DNA from: Hypholoma sublateritium FD-334 SS-4
Taxonomy: Eukaryota; Basidiomycota; Agaricomycetes; Agaricales; Strophariaceae
Length of the DNA stretch: 64,000 nucleotides
Direction: 5' to 3'
Assembly: GCA_000827495.1 (NCBI GenBank)
Contig: KN817540.1
Coordinates: 314,480-378,479, forward strand
Positions 45,019 to 55,508 of the stretch are shown one piece after another. The notes under the pieces are model-generated. The model was given only the letters and a program-made list of their open reading frames with translations, ran no database searches and was not told where the DNA came from. Each line of letters begins with the position of its first letter. Within the stretch, counting starts at the first letter, position 1. A program made the position numbers and the translations under genes.

Positions 45019-46521
45019 ATGCCCAACACATCCGTATCTTTGTCCGTCACATCAGCGGATAATTCTCCAAAAGAGAAGAAAATCACCAGGTCCCTCCGAT
45101 CCAAAAAAAGCCCAACCAGGGTCGAGGACCCTCTGCCTCCAGCTTCAGTCCCAGCTGAGCGAGTAAAATTCGCAACAGGGACCATCCCTCGATTCAAGGA
45201 TACATGCAGACTCACCAACGACCCTTACAGCAAAGAATGTTATATGTTTTCTGCGGATGATTCGGAGGCGCCCGAGGCTCATTTCTACCGCTGCGACACG
45301 ACCAATATGAGATGGACTAATCTCACGGTAGGTGCACTCAAATATCAGTGGTGCAATAAAAATGTTTCGTGGCGGTTGAAAACATATTCATTTTAGCATC
45401 GATTAACATACCGAATTCCACATGCCCCTTTCTCCGAAGAGGAGCTAGAACCGAAGACGAGGCAGCTTCCTCGAATCTCGCATGCCGGAATTTGCTTTCT
45501 GCACTTTCGAGATACGAGCTTTATTGTCATTTTCGGTGGATATGATCACCACACTGCCTCCCCCAGCTCAGATATGATTGTCATCAACCTCAAGAACCTT
45601 GGCTGGTGGATTGTACGTCTCGAAGATGATGATGGAAAGAAAGAGGAAGTAATCCCCCGAATTTCTCCTGAGATAGTGGCCATTGACAAAACCATCTACA
45701 TTTTCGGAGGATATCGCCAATTTGGAGACAATCCGCGACCGTGCACGAGCTTCAGTGTTGCCAAATACGCCGAAGATGAAGGAAGATGGAAATGGACCGC
45801 CAAAGATAAACCATATCCCGCTCCAGTCCCATCTGGAAAAATCTTCGGTAGTGTTTGCTCAGCCTATAATGGCAAGAAAATTCTTCTGGGTCCGGGCAGA
45901 CTAACGGATAACAACGTATGTATTATCCTTTCTCTTCAAAAAGAAATGAGTCCCCTTGATACCAAATTTTGACCGTATTAGCCCATCAACATTGCAAAAG
46001 ACGACCTCTTCTTTTTTGACACCACCCAACACAAATTCCAGCCTGCAATCGTAAATCTGAAGGGAAGCCTTCCTCAAGACATTGCGTGGTATTTCCTCCT
46101 TGAACCGCACATCTGGACACCCCGTACCAGTGCTAATCAAGCCCAACCATCATCGACAGTCTCTTCCCCCGAGCCGCCGCCAATTTTCATGTGCGCCTCG
46201 ATTCCCGTTGCGAATACAGAGGACTCCGCCCCGGAAATATGGCAGCTGTCGTTCTCTAAAAAGAGAATTGACTGCCTACATGTTAGCCGCATGACGTGGG
46301 ATATCGATACTGAGTTGGAAGAGTGTTTGTTTATCGCCAGTCCTGGGCCGCGGATTCGATTTATCGGGACGAAGGAGCCCCCTGCGGCTGGGAAAAAGCG
46401 CCGTCGCACCCGTGTGATTGATTCAGATGACGACGAGACGAGCTCTGTGGACAGCGAACCAAACGATGCATGCAATAATGCGACGTGGAACGCGTACTTT
46501 GATATTCCTTTATTTGTCTAG
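45019..46521 (+). CDS. Kelch-type propeller protein B
   Basis: Tandem paralogue of protein A. The start MPNTSVSLSVTSADNSPKEK leads to a basic stretch (KKITRSLRSKKSPTR) and ERVKFATGTIPRFKDT, uninterrupted where gene A has an intron. Blades: CYMFSADDSEAPEAHFYRCD, FIVIFGGYDHHTASPSS and TIYIFGGYRQFGDNPRPC, then KILLGPGRLTDNN. The last exon (about 45980-46521) gives LFFFDTTQHKFQPAIV, FMCASIPVANTEDSAPEIWQ, KKRRRTRVIDSDDDET and WNAYFDIPLFV. The AT-hook of protein A has no counterpart. A 42-nt GT-AG segment at about 46089-46130 could be exon or intron, as both keep the frame. Both proteins end in the same acidic-basic tail and WN-x-[FY]FDI motif, so that C-terminal module is conserved in the family. 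Confidence 0.75.
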
Positions 46522-47829
46522 TACTTTATCCAGGGAATATTGGTTATATTGCACCTTACTGTTTTCTCCATCTTCTTCCTGGTGCAAGCTCGTTTTCTTG
46601 ATTTTCTTGAAAGCCTGGTCAGTTCATGATTTTTCTGTGTACTTATGAAGCTCTGATAATGTATGCCGTCCTGTATTACTGTACACCAAAGTTCATTCGA
46701 CCAGACTATTCTAATTTATATGTACCATGTACCATAGTATTTCATTTTTTCTCAACTTGATTGTACAGAAGACTCTTCATTCGTTTCCTATGTACTTCTC
46801 TTATTCAGAGGCTGCCGTTCCCTTCGCCGAAGCTCCCAGGAAACCTAATAATAAAGTGGAACAGGAAATGTTTCCTCTCTTTATAATCTTAGGTAGTTTC
46901 GTATCGCTGCAGTATCGTGAATCTGATGCTTGAAGTTCAATATGCCTGAAGGACACGGTGAAATCAGTGCCTGGGCGTATTTTTAGGGGATTTTTCGCAA
47001 TTAATCAGTGATTAAGCCACACTAACATCGACATTTTGTGAGGATTTTTTCACCAGAACAATGTCGTCACTGGAGACTGCTTATCGCATGAGACAGTCCC
47101 GTCAGCGGTGGTGCATCCTGGGTATTTATGGCGTTAGACACTACGATCATGCGAGCCAATCTCTTTATGGAGTTTGGCGCTGGCGTAGGGGCTTTGGCAG
47201 GGTTTTATGGTGGGCATCGTTCAGTAGAGCAAAAAAAGTGTCAGTTTTAATGCGTAGCATTTCACCATAAACATTTGCACAGATCCACTTGTCGTCGCGA
47301 GTGCTCCTGCACGAAGGGCAATTTCATACCTGCTAATTAATGTTTGACGCGGTGTTATGAGCATCACGTGTATGTGACAAAGTCGCGTTTCGTTGGCGGT
47401 TCGTTGGCGGCGTAAAATTCACTTTGAACCCGCTCCTGCTATCCCGATGACTCCATTAGCACAATTCCCTTCTGCTGACTTTCGTGTGGTCCTGGTGCAC
47501 GCCCTTCAGAAATCTCATGGCTAGCTACGCTCATGCGAATAAGAAATTCGCATGGCCTTCACTGCTATACTCGTCTCGCTGAGCAGCATTCTCCCGGTAT
47601 GCGGAGGCTGCCCGCCGACTTAACCACACATTATGGACAGGCCAATCGTATACAGGCATTTTAATTCCACCAGATGCTCACAGCGACGCCGCAGCACAGA
47701 TTACAACATATGCTACCATGGCTTCGTCTGAGCAAGCCTGAGACCCGAATCGACGAAGTTGTATAAAGACCTAGGGCTTCTCTGATCCTCCGGCCCAAGC
47801 CTCGCTGCCTTCGACGCCCCGAACGAAAT
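46522..47829. other. Intergenic: 3' flank of Kelch gene B and promoter of the carboxylesterase
   Basis: Contains a doubled CGTTGGCGG-type repeat near 47390-47412 and, at the right end, the TATA box. No gene recognised. Confidence 0.4.
47762..47767 (+). promoter_or_regulatory. TATA box of the carboxylesterase gene
   Basis: TATAAA, 63 nt before the ATG at 47830. Confidence 0.5.
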
Positions 47830-50173
47830 ATGCTCGCTCGACTCTCCTGCGTTCTTGGGCTGGCATCTGTGGCCTGTGCGGCGGTCCTGCACGCCACCGC
47901 ACCGCAAGTCAGGATCGGCAAAACCACGCTGATTGGGCGAGCGATGACAGGTCTACGGCAAGATTTCTTCGGGGGTATGTCCAGCTACTCTGTTCTGGGC
48001 ATTTGGTCATTAATGCGATGGCTTAGGGATCCCGTACGCTGAGCCTCCGCTGGGAGATCTGCGGCTCCGGCCGCCTGTGCTCAAGACACAGCTCGACGTG
48101 CCGACGTTTGATGCAAGTAATTTCGGGAAGGGCTGCCTGCAGATTGTGCGTGCTTGTGGTACTGCATTTGTTACGTGTCTATAACTGTTGGTTACAGAAG
48201 GGAAATCTCAGCACTTTATCAGAGGATTGCTTGACTATCAACATCTTCCGCCCCTCGGGGTGTGTTTCCAATGCAAGACTACCCGTCGTAAGTATCTATC
48301 TTTAAAAATCACCACGATTAAAAACTTATATATTGTGCTGCAGATGTTTTGGACGTGCGTCAGCGCTGCTTCGACGACAAGGACATTTAGTTAATCAAAA
48401 TTTATAGTTATGGCGGTGGGTTCGATGCAGGCGCTTCTTCCTCGTTTAATGGAAGTGCTATTGTCGCTCAGAGTGTCAGTCGAGTAAGAATCCCTCTCCC
48501 TTTCCATGGACCAAGGAGGTCGCTGATATTAGTCCCTAGGGTACTCCGATAATATTCGTGAGCTTCAACTATCGCCTAGGGCCATTGGGCTTTCCTCAGG
48601 GGCAAGAAGGTAGGTCGATTCCTTTATTGTCATGCGCGTCCTAACTTGCATTGTGCTAGCTGATAACAAGGGCGCACTAAACCTCGCTCTAAAAGACGAA
48701 CTAGCCGCGTTAGAATGGGTACAAGCTAATATTGCTAAGTTTGGTGGGGACAGCTGCAAGGTAAGTCTCTGAACATTGCCATTGTGTGGAGCGATCTGAC
48801 AGGCCCATGCGCATTGTTTCCCAAGGTTACGGCGTTCGGTGAGAGCGCAGGTGCGATCATGACCGCCATCCTATTCCTGAATTCGGGGTTTGAGAGGCTC
48901 GCCAGGGCAGCAGTACGTCTGGTCCCCATGCCTTTCAATGGATGTGCACCTAATGCCCGCCCCGCCAGATATTTGAGTCCGGCTCCGCGGCGACGGCACT
49001 CGAGTTCAACGCCTCGCACCGCGAGACTGACTGGCAGAACTTTGTCGCGGGCGTGCCGTCGTGCGCGGCGCTTGCGCGCTCCGGGAACACGTTCGGCTGC
49101 TTGCAGAAGGCCAGCTCAGCCGAGCTGCTCGCGGGCGTGGTGCACGGGCTCGACGCGGTCACGGAGCTCTTTGGGTACGACCCGACCATCGACGGGCCCG
49201 GGGGAGTCTTCCCCGACATTGCATCCCGGCTGATCTCTGCTGGGAAGTTCGCGAAGCTGCCGTTCATCGCCGGGACAAACCTCGACGAGGGTACGCCCTT
49301 ATCTTCTACAGAGGAAGAGGTCCTCACAGCAATTTAGGGACACTATTCACGCCGACGAGCAGTGCCGCGCTCACGGAGGCAGCTATTCATGCGTCGATCC
49401 TGACCAGCTACTCCCCACCACTGGTGAATACGCTTGTCCTCAACGACACAGCGGCGCAACTGCTGGCCCTGTACCCCAACGACCCCGCGGTCGGCGCCCC
49501 GTTCGGCACGGGGGCGCAGACGTTCGGCCTCGCCGCGGGGTACAAGCAGCTGGCGGCGCTTAGTGAGTGCGGCGGAAGGAGGGTCAGACTGGACTGCTGA
49601 TTGTTGTCGCACGGCAGACGGGGACCTGAGTTTCGACTCGCAGCGCCGGAGCTGGATTCAGGCGGCGAGCGGCGCGGGGGTGAAGACGTACGGCTATCTC
49701 TTCACGCAGCCGCAGCCGCAGAACCCGCCTGCGCTCGGAGGTGCGTAGGCTGCTTCGGGATCGCCAGGGCCACGGGCTGATCAGGCGCTCCCGCAGTTTC
49801 GCATGGCTCGGAAGTCGCCTTCGTGTTCGGGGGCGTCGCCAACCCGTCCCCCGCCGCGCAGCGGCTGAGCACGATGATGATCGACTACTGGGTCTCGTTT
49901 GCGACGTCTCTTGACCCGAACGATGGCCGCGGCAGTCGTCGTGAGTGGCATCATAGATGTGCACACGCGGTATCGCCTTATCTGACGGCTTACGTGCTAG
50001 GTCCGCTGTGGGCGCAATACACGCCGCGAAACAACATGCTACTACAACTGAACGGGACAAATACTACCCTGATACCGGACGACTACCGGAAGGAGCAGAT
50101 TGACTTTATAAATTCAGACCCAACAGTCTTCCATCATCGGCGACATGCACGAAGAATGGGTGCTGGGAACTGA
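47830..50173 (+). CDS. Secreted type-B carboxylesterase/lipase
   Basis: The first exon encodes a signal peptide (MLARLSCVLGLASVACAAV) and the N-terminal strand (PQVRIGKTTLIGRAM). IPYAEPPLGDLRLRPPV follows, then the type-B signature EDCLTINIFRPSG (about 48225-48260), the oxyanion-hole YGGGFDAG (about 48410-48430) and FVSFNYRLGPLGFP. The nucleophile elbow FGESAGA is at about 48836-48856, followed by AAIFESGSAATALEFNASH. The acid residue is likely in AGTNLDEGT (about 49270-49290) and the histidine in SHGSEVAFVFGG (about 49803-49830). The tail ends RRMGAGN. The fold is a complete alpha/beta hydrolase of about 530 residues. It probably hydrolyses ester or lipid substrates outside the cell; specificity is unknown. 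Confidence 0.9.
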
Positions 50174-50662
50174 ATGATGATCATTCGATTTTGTTGGCAA
50201 TTTTGTAGCAGTAGATTTTTTTCTTGAATACTTGTATTTATGCCTCAAGCGCTCGTCCGCGATGAGTTGACACTGAATTTATGTAATTTCAATGCGTAAT
50301 GCGCGATCCTGGATTTGCGTGCGTAGTGATGGCGCTTGGCAGGTGGCCGCGCCAAGCAGTGTCGCTCTTGTTCCTGGATTATTCAGGACTGCTGATGTGG
50401 GGCAAGGAAATCACCAACTCTCAGGCTCCTGCTTCACTTCTACCACCACCACCACCTTCCCCCGCGACATGCCCCAAATATCTCCCTGATTCTGCCGCTG
50501 AACGGCGTCTGTCCGGTGTTTCCGAACCCCAAAACATTCTATTATCGGCCTCGGCATACTCACGCGGGCCCAGTGCCACAGCGCACATAATTATCTCGCA
50601 TTCGCACACGGCGACGTGTTTAACCTAAGTTTCGCCCGCCTGGAAGTCTCGAATACCACACA
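50174..50662. other. Intergenic, nothing recognised
   Basis: Between the carboxylesterase and the NT-C2 protein gene. A short CCACCACCACC run at about 50442-50455. Confidence 0.4.
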
Positions 50663-52439
50663 ATGTCGACCTTGTCTCACACACCATCGAGCGGCTCGAG
50701 CTCGCAAACCCGCCACGGGTCGATGGAGAAGACCCCGCGGCCAAACGCTCTCTTCCTCAACAAGCCACTGCTCGCGAACGGGAGCAGCATCAGCGTCAAC
50801 GAGCTCGCGACGCCGACCACGCCGGGCCTGCGCTCGCACATAGGCCACCTCCTCCCCCGGCACACCTACTTCCGCGCGCGGATTCTTATCCACCAGATCC
50901 AGAGCGTTCCGTTCATGGGCGGCGAATTCGGCGTGCGCTGGAAGCTGAAGAGCGTGCACACACCCACTACGCACAAGCAGGGACTATTCGATCGAGTGAT
51001 GGGCGGAAGTGAGAGGAAGGGGACGGCTGATAAGGGGAAGGCGCGTGAGGAGGTTGGAGCGGCGTCATGGCCGCCGACCCCCACGGAAGACGGGCGTTCA
51101 AGCGGTGGATGGAGAAGGAAGGCCGCGACGACGCCCTTGCCGACGACGCTGCAAGACACTCCGTCAGTTTCTTCTCGTTCGTCAGTTACAGGGCACTCAC
51201 AACACCTCTCCGCCGACTGGCCGTCATCGACCAATACGTCTGGATTTTTAACAACGTCGACCGCTACCCTGGGACCTATTTCTACTGACTCCTCCAATGC
51301 CCTACTGACCCTGACCCCCAGCACAACACTAGCTCGCGGCATGACCCCATTTCTAAAATTGAAAGACCACTCGGTCACCTGGTCGTACATGCTCGACCCT
51401 CTCCTGAAATTAGACATAGACCGAGAAACAGCGCAGGTGCTTCCATGCCCCGTAAAGCTCGTCGTGATGCAGCGCGTCATCCCAGACGATCCGGATGGGC
51501 CGCCACAGAACCCGCGTCTCGGCGCCATCTACCTCAATCTCGCAGAATACATCGGCCAGGGCAGCGTCGAGCGGCGCTATCTTCTTAAAGAGAGCAAGAC
51601 AAATGCCACTCTCAGGGTACGTCCGCGGCGCCGTCCATTGTCATAGTTGCTTACGCTACGTGTAGATCACAATCGAGATGGAGTATGTCAGCGGCGAGAC
51701 GGCGTATATCCCACCCCCGCTTGCGAAGGGCGAGATTCTCACAGGGCTTGCGGGCTTCCTTGAGCAGGATGTTGTGCGCAAGCGCCCACGCGTGCTCGAC
51801 GTGTACGGCCCATACAAGGACCAGGAGGAGCTCGAGATCGACCTGCTCGGCGGCGGGCCGCCACCGCGCTCCCCCGGCGGCACCCCAGACGTGGGTGGCG
51901 GCGGAGACATCGGCGTCGCGTTCGACGTGCAACGGCTTCCGTTCGCGTATGGCACGAAGACGACGGAGACGCTCATCGACGCGCTGTTCAACCCGACGCG
52001 CACGACGGAGCCGCGCAACGAGAGCCCATTCACGTACTACGACCCGCCGTCGCCGGGGCAGGGCGCGGGGCTTAACCTTGGCCTCGGCTTCGCGGGCGAC
52101 GCGCTGCAGCGTGCCCCGCTTGGCGCGCGCCAGGGGAGCGTGAGCACGACAGGCACAGGCGGCTCGGAATACTCCGCGTTCGGTACGACGAGTAGCAGCA
52201 GCGCGAGCATCCGCACGACGACGTCCGAGTCGTCGAAGAGCCGCAGCACGCCGCAGCGCGCGCTGTCGAACGGCGTGGGCGCGCCCGACGGCCGCGTGGT
52301 GATGCCTGGGAACACCAATGGCGCGGCGCGGAAGAGCCATTCGGACGCGGAGGGACCGGACGCGCCGACAGGCGTCCGCGGGTGGTGGAAGCGTCACACG
52401 ACGCGGCCGGACACGCCCTCACCGCGGAAGAGCAACTAG
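50663..52439 (+). CDS. EEIG1/EHBP1 N-terminal C2 (NT-C2) domain protein
   Basis: Two exons (50663-51616 and 51666-52439) encode 575 residues. After a Ser-rich N terminus, residues about 65-100 read HTYFRARILIHQIQSVPFMG with GEFGVRWKLK. A low-complexity insertion follows (about residues 110-225). The domain resumes as TPFLKLKDHSVTWSYML, KLDIDRETAQVLPCPVKLVV, GAIYLNLAEYIGQGSVERRY and ITIEMEYVSGE. This two-part pattern, a C2 sandwich split by a variable insert, is that of the NT-C2 domain of EEIG1/EHBP1 and fungal relatives, thought to act at membranes. The second half is disordered, rich in Gly, Pro, Ser and Thr, and ends RPDTPSPRKSN. No membrane helix. Confidence 0.8.
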
Positions 52440-53112
52440 CGTGTGATGCGCGTATCGTTCCTGCCCGTCACCGTAGCCTCGACCCTTAAAGCCTCGCTTT
52501 CTCATATTATACCCTACCCACGCCCTCGGTATCCGCAGGCCCTATGCTCGGTCTCGTTGCTGCACGCCTTCTATTTCGTTCATTCTTCATACTCACGCCC
52601 TTGCCGCCTCCCGTGCGCTCTATAATGCCCCCGCTTGTGCTCTCACATCATAGGCAACGACGATTACGCTGCCTCTCCTCGAGCACGCACGACTTACACT
52701 AACGATTCTCCCCGCCGGATGTCGCCCACCGAGCGTTTTTGCCTCGATTCCACCTCGTCCGTGTCTAACACTTCGTTTTCTGCTACGGTACATTTATTTA
52801 TTCATGAAATTATTTTACGGTTTGGGTTGCTAATGGTCTCATTTTTACAATTTTAGACTGTAAAATAGGTAAACTATTATATACACGGCTTGGAGAAAGC
52901 ATTGATAAAAATGACGGCAATATCTACGGGCAAGTCCCAGGAAGACATGGAATCCTACCAAATTTGTGGAATTATTTACCACTTCAAAGGTCTTTGAACC
53001 AGATTAATCAATGGGCCAATAAAGGCGACTACGTAAACTTTGAAGGATTTCCCGGTGAATAGACAGACCGGTGACCGCTCTGTCGACAAGGGAACCGCAG
53101 CCAGCAACTGCC
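52440..53112. other. Intergenic, left flank of the retrotransposon
   Basis: 3' flank of the NT-C2 gene up to the target-site duplication. AT-rich right part, no gene recognised. Confidence 0.4.
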
Positions 53113-53117
53113 TGAGC
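53113..53117 (+). repeat. Target-site duplication (left), TGAGC
   Basis: The five bases directly before the left LTR are identical to 61298-61302 directly after the right LTR. Confidence 0.8.
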
Positions 53118-53310
53118 TGTTAGGAGGAGACCCCCTAGGACGAGGGATCGACTCAACGGAGCGGGGGAGGAGATCCCGCGATGATGGGGGTAGACCAACA
53201 AGGTCGAAAGTGNNNNNNNNNNNNNNNNNNNNNNNNNNNNNNNNNNNNNNNNNNNNNNNNNNNNNNNNNNNNNNNNNNNNNNNNNNNNNNNNNNNNNNNN
53301 NNNNNNNNNN
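53118..53310 (-). repeat. 3' LTR of the gypsy element (partly in the gap)
   Basis: 53118-53212 is identical to 61105-61199. The remaining 98 bp, inferred from the right LTR length, fall in the N run. Confidence 0.85.
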
Positions 53311-54114
53311 NNNNNNNNNNNNNNNNNNNNNNNNNNNNNNNNNNNNNNNNNNNNNNNNNNNNNNNNNNNNNNNNNNNNNNNNNNNNNNNNNNNNNNNNNN
53401 NNNNNNNNNNNNNNNNNNNNNNNNNNNNNNNNNNNNNNNNNNNNNNNNNNNNNNNNNNNNNNNNNNNNNNNNNNNNNNNNNNNNNNNNNNNNNNNNNNNN
53501 NNNNNNNNNNNNNNNNNNNNNNNNNNNNNNNNNNNNNNNNNNNNNNNNNNNNNNNNNNNNNNNNNNNNNNNNNNNNNNNNNNNNNNNNNNNNNNNNNNNN
53601 NNNNNNNNNNNNNNNNNNNNNNNNNNNNNNNNNNNNNNNNNNNNNNNNNNNNNNNNNNNNNNNNNNNNNNNNNNNNNNNNNNNNNNNNNNNNNNNNNNNN
53701 NNNNNNNNNNNNNNNNNNNNNNNNNNNNNNNNNNNNNNNNNNNNNNNNNNNNNNNNNNNNNNNNNNNNNNNNNNNNNNNNNNNNNNNNNNNNNNNNNNNN
53801 NNNNNNNNNNNNNNNNNNNNNNNNNNNNNNNNNNNNNNNNNNNNNNNNNNNNNNNNNNNNNNNNNNNNNNNNNNNNNNNNNNNNNNNNNNNNNNNNNNNN
53901 NNNNNNNNNNNNNNNNNNNNNNNNNNNNNNNNNNNNNNNNNNNNNNNNNNNNNNNNNNNNNNNNNNNNNNNNNNNNNNNNNNNNNNNNNNNNNNNNNNNN
54001 NNNNNNNNNNNNNNNNNNNNNNNNNNNNNNNNNNNNNNNNNNNNNNNNNNNNNNNNNNNNNNNNNNNNNNNNNNNNNNNNNNNNNNNNNNNNNNNNNNNN
54101 NNNNNNNNNNNNNN
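53213..54114. other. Assembly gap (902 N)
   Basis: A run of N starting inside the left gypsy LTR and ending inside the left LTR of the nested copia-type element. It must hide the end of the gypsy pol gene and the outer ends of both repeats. Its true length may differ. Confidence 0.98.
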
Positions 54115-54208
54115 TTTCGATTTGTTGATAGGCCACGTCTGCATGTTTGTATCGTGTTTCTTTACCGTTTGGACGGAGTACCAGTGTACGCGAACTCAAA
54201 ATTCGACA
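54115..54208 (+). repeat. Copia-type 5' LTR, 3' part
   Basis: Identical to 55415-55508. The start is hidden in the N run. Confidence 0.75.
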
Positions 54209-54412
54209 CAAACGGTGACACTTACTCCTTGGGGCGGTCTAGTCCCTGTTCTCTCTCTCTACTCTTGCTCTCACAACAAGTCTCGTTGCTGAGTAGCTGC
54301 TTTGGTGCTTCGGTCAAGAACACCTGTTCATTCTGGTTTGGGGTGTTGGCGGTCAAGCCACACNTGATTTGGATACGATCTCGCGTTCTGTCAACCCTGG
54401 GAACGATCTACG

Positions 54413-55318
54413 ATGGCGCCGAAACCGAGTACGACGACGGCTGCTGATCCGCGCACGATTCACTTTGACCCCTTGGATGAGACCAATTACCACTACTGGG
54501 CGATGCGCATGGAAGCCGAGCTTATCCGGAGGGATCTGTGGTCTGTGATNGTGTGTGAGGATGATCTGGTGGGGAAAACNGATGAAGAGNTGGAGACNGC
54601 CCGAGCGCAGTGGTTGATCAAGAGGACGACNAAGAAAATGGCTGAGGCACGATCGGAAATCGTAGCGCGAGTGTGCGACTCGCAGCTGGATCACTTCTTG
54701 ATGCTTAAGGACCCTAAGGTTATCTGGGAGACGTTGGCTGGGATCCATGTGGCACGAGGCTTGGCGACACGTTTAGCACTCCGGAGAAGCTTCTTACGTC
54801 TGGTGAAGGACGAGGCGGAGACTATGTCGGCCTGGGTTGGCCGGGTCAAGCGGATGGCATTCCAACTGGTNGCGATAGGCGTGGTGGTCTCGGATGAAGA
54901 CCGGATTCTGGCGCTTACNAATGGACTAGACGATACGTACGANGCGTTCGTGATATCCTTGGACTCGACGCATCCCAAGAACTTGACGCTCGATTACGTC
55001 GTGGATCGGCTCCTGAACGACGAGATGAGGCGTGGNAACAAGGGGAAGGANGAGGAGGATGTGAAGAAAGAAAGCGGAGCTTACCTTGCGAAGGGATCTA
55101 GCTCGGGTCGAACGTGCTGGGGCTGTGGGAAGTCAGGGCACATCAAGATGTATTGTCCGGATGCAAGCTCATCGGAGAAGGACAAGGATAAAGATTCGAA
55201 GGGAAAGAAGAAAAACGTGAATGATTCGGAGAATTCTCAAGATCGGGCAAATTTTGTGTATCGGTCGGCCTCGGGATTACGCGATCTGGGCGAAAGGGTG
55301 GTCGGGGAGTTGTATTGA
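54413..55318 (+). CDS. Copia-type Gag polyprotein (UBN2/gag-like, zinc knuckle)
   Basis: 301 residues. The N-terminal part (HFDPLDETNYHYWAMRMEAE, then LWSV) and the middle (LDHFLMLKDPKVIWETLAGI, LRRSFLRLVKDEAETMSAWV) are typical of the Ty1/copia gag (UBN2) domain. A CCHC zinc knuckle CWGCGKSGHIKMYC lies near residues 234-247, followed by a Lys/Asp-rich tail (KDKDKDSKGKKK). About ten single ambiguous bases inside the frame leave undefined residues but no stop. No protease or later pol domain follows; the frame ends just before the right LTR. Confidence 0.8.
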   Translation: MAPKPSTTTAADPRTIHFDPLDETNYHYWAMRMEAELIRRDLWSVXVCEDDLVGKXDEEXEXARAQWLIKRTXKKMAEARSEIVARVCDSQLDHFLMLKDPKVIWETLAGIHVARGLATRLALRRSFLRLVKDEAETMSAWVGRVKRMAFQLXAIGVVVSDEDRILALXNGLDDTYXAFVISLDSTHPKNLTLDYVVDRLLNDEMRRXNKGKXEEDVKKESGAYLAKGSSSGRTCWGCGKSGHIKMYCPDASSSEKDKDKDSKGKKKNVNDSENSQDRANFVYRSASGLRDLGERVVGELY

Positions 55319-55508
55319 TTTTTGGTGGATATTTGTGGTTTTTGGAGGTGGCTCGCGAGGGGAAGTGACGAAAATAATGGTCTGTGCGCTCGCCACCGGC
55401 ACGTGNGGTCGGAGTTTCGATTTGTTGATAGGCCACGTCTGCATGTTTGTATCGTGTTTCTTTACCGTTTGGACGGAGTACCAGTGTACGCGAACTCAAA
55501 ATTCGACA
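55312..55508 (+). repeat. Copia-type 3' LTR (left border approximate)
   Basis: The right end at 55508 (TTCGACA) is fixed by the repeat with 54208 and by the start of gypsy pol sequence at 55509. The left border is a guess at TGTATTG after a G-rich stretch, because the other LTR start is in the gap. Confidence 0.45.

Larger units (their letters stand above)
54115..55508 (+). mobile_element. Nested gag-only copia-type element (left end in the gap)
   Basis: A direct repeat pair, 54115-54208 and 55415-55508 (offset exactly 1300), brackets a single gag reading frame; these are the 3' parts of two LTRs ending in TTCGACA. Beyond the right copy the gypsy pol frame begins immediately, so the element lies inside the gypsy element. 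Only about 1.1 kb separates the LTRs, with no protease, integrase or RT. It must depend on an autonomous copia relative for mobility. The structure is like the TR-GAG elements described in plants. The outer LTR start is in the gap, so the exact length is unknown. Confidence 0.75.

Noticed and set aside
28234..50173. Secondary-metabolite or CAZyme gene cluster
   Set aside because: Secreted enzymes are interspersed with unrelated genes (Clp1-like, Kelch), have mixed orientation, and no backbone synthase is present.
53029..54292. Long open frames across the N run
   Set aside because: They consist almost only of undefined residues and are artefacts of the gap.
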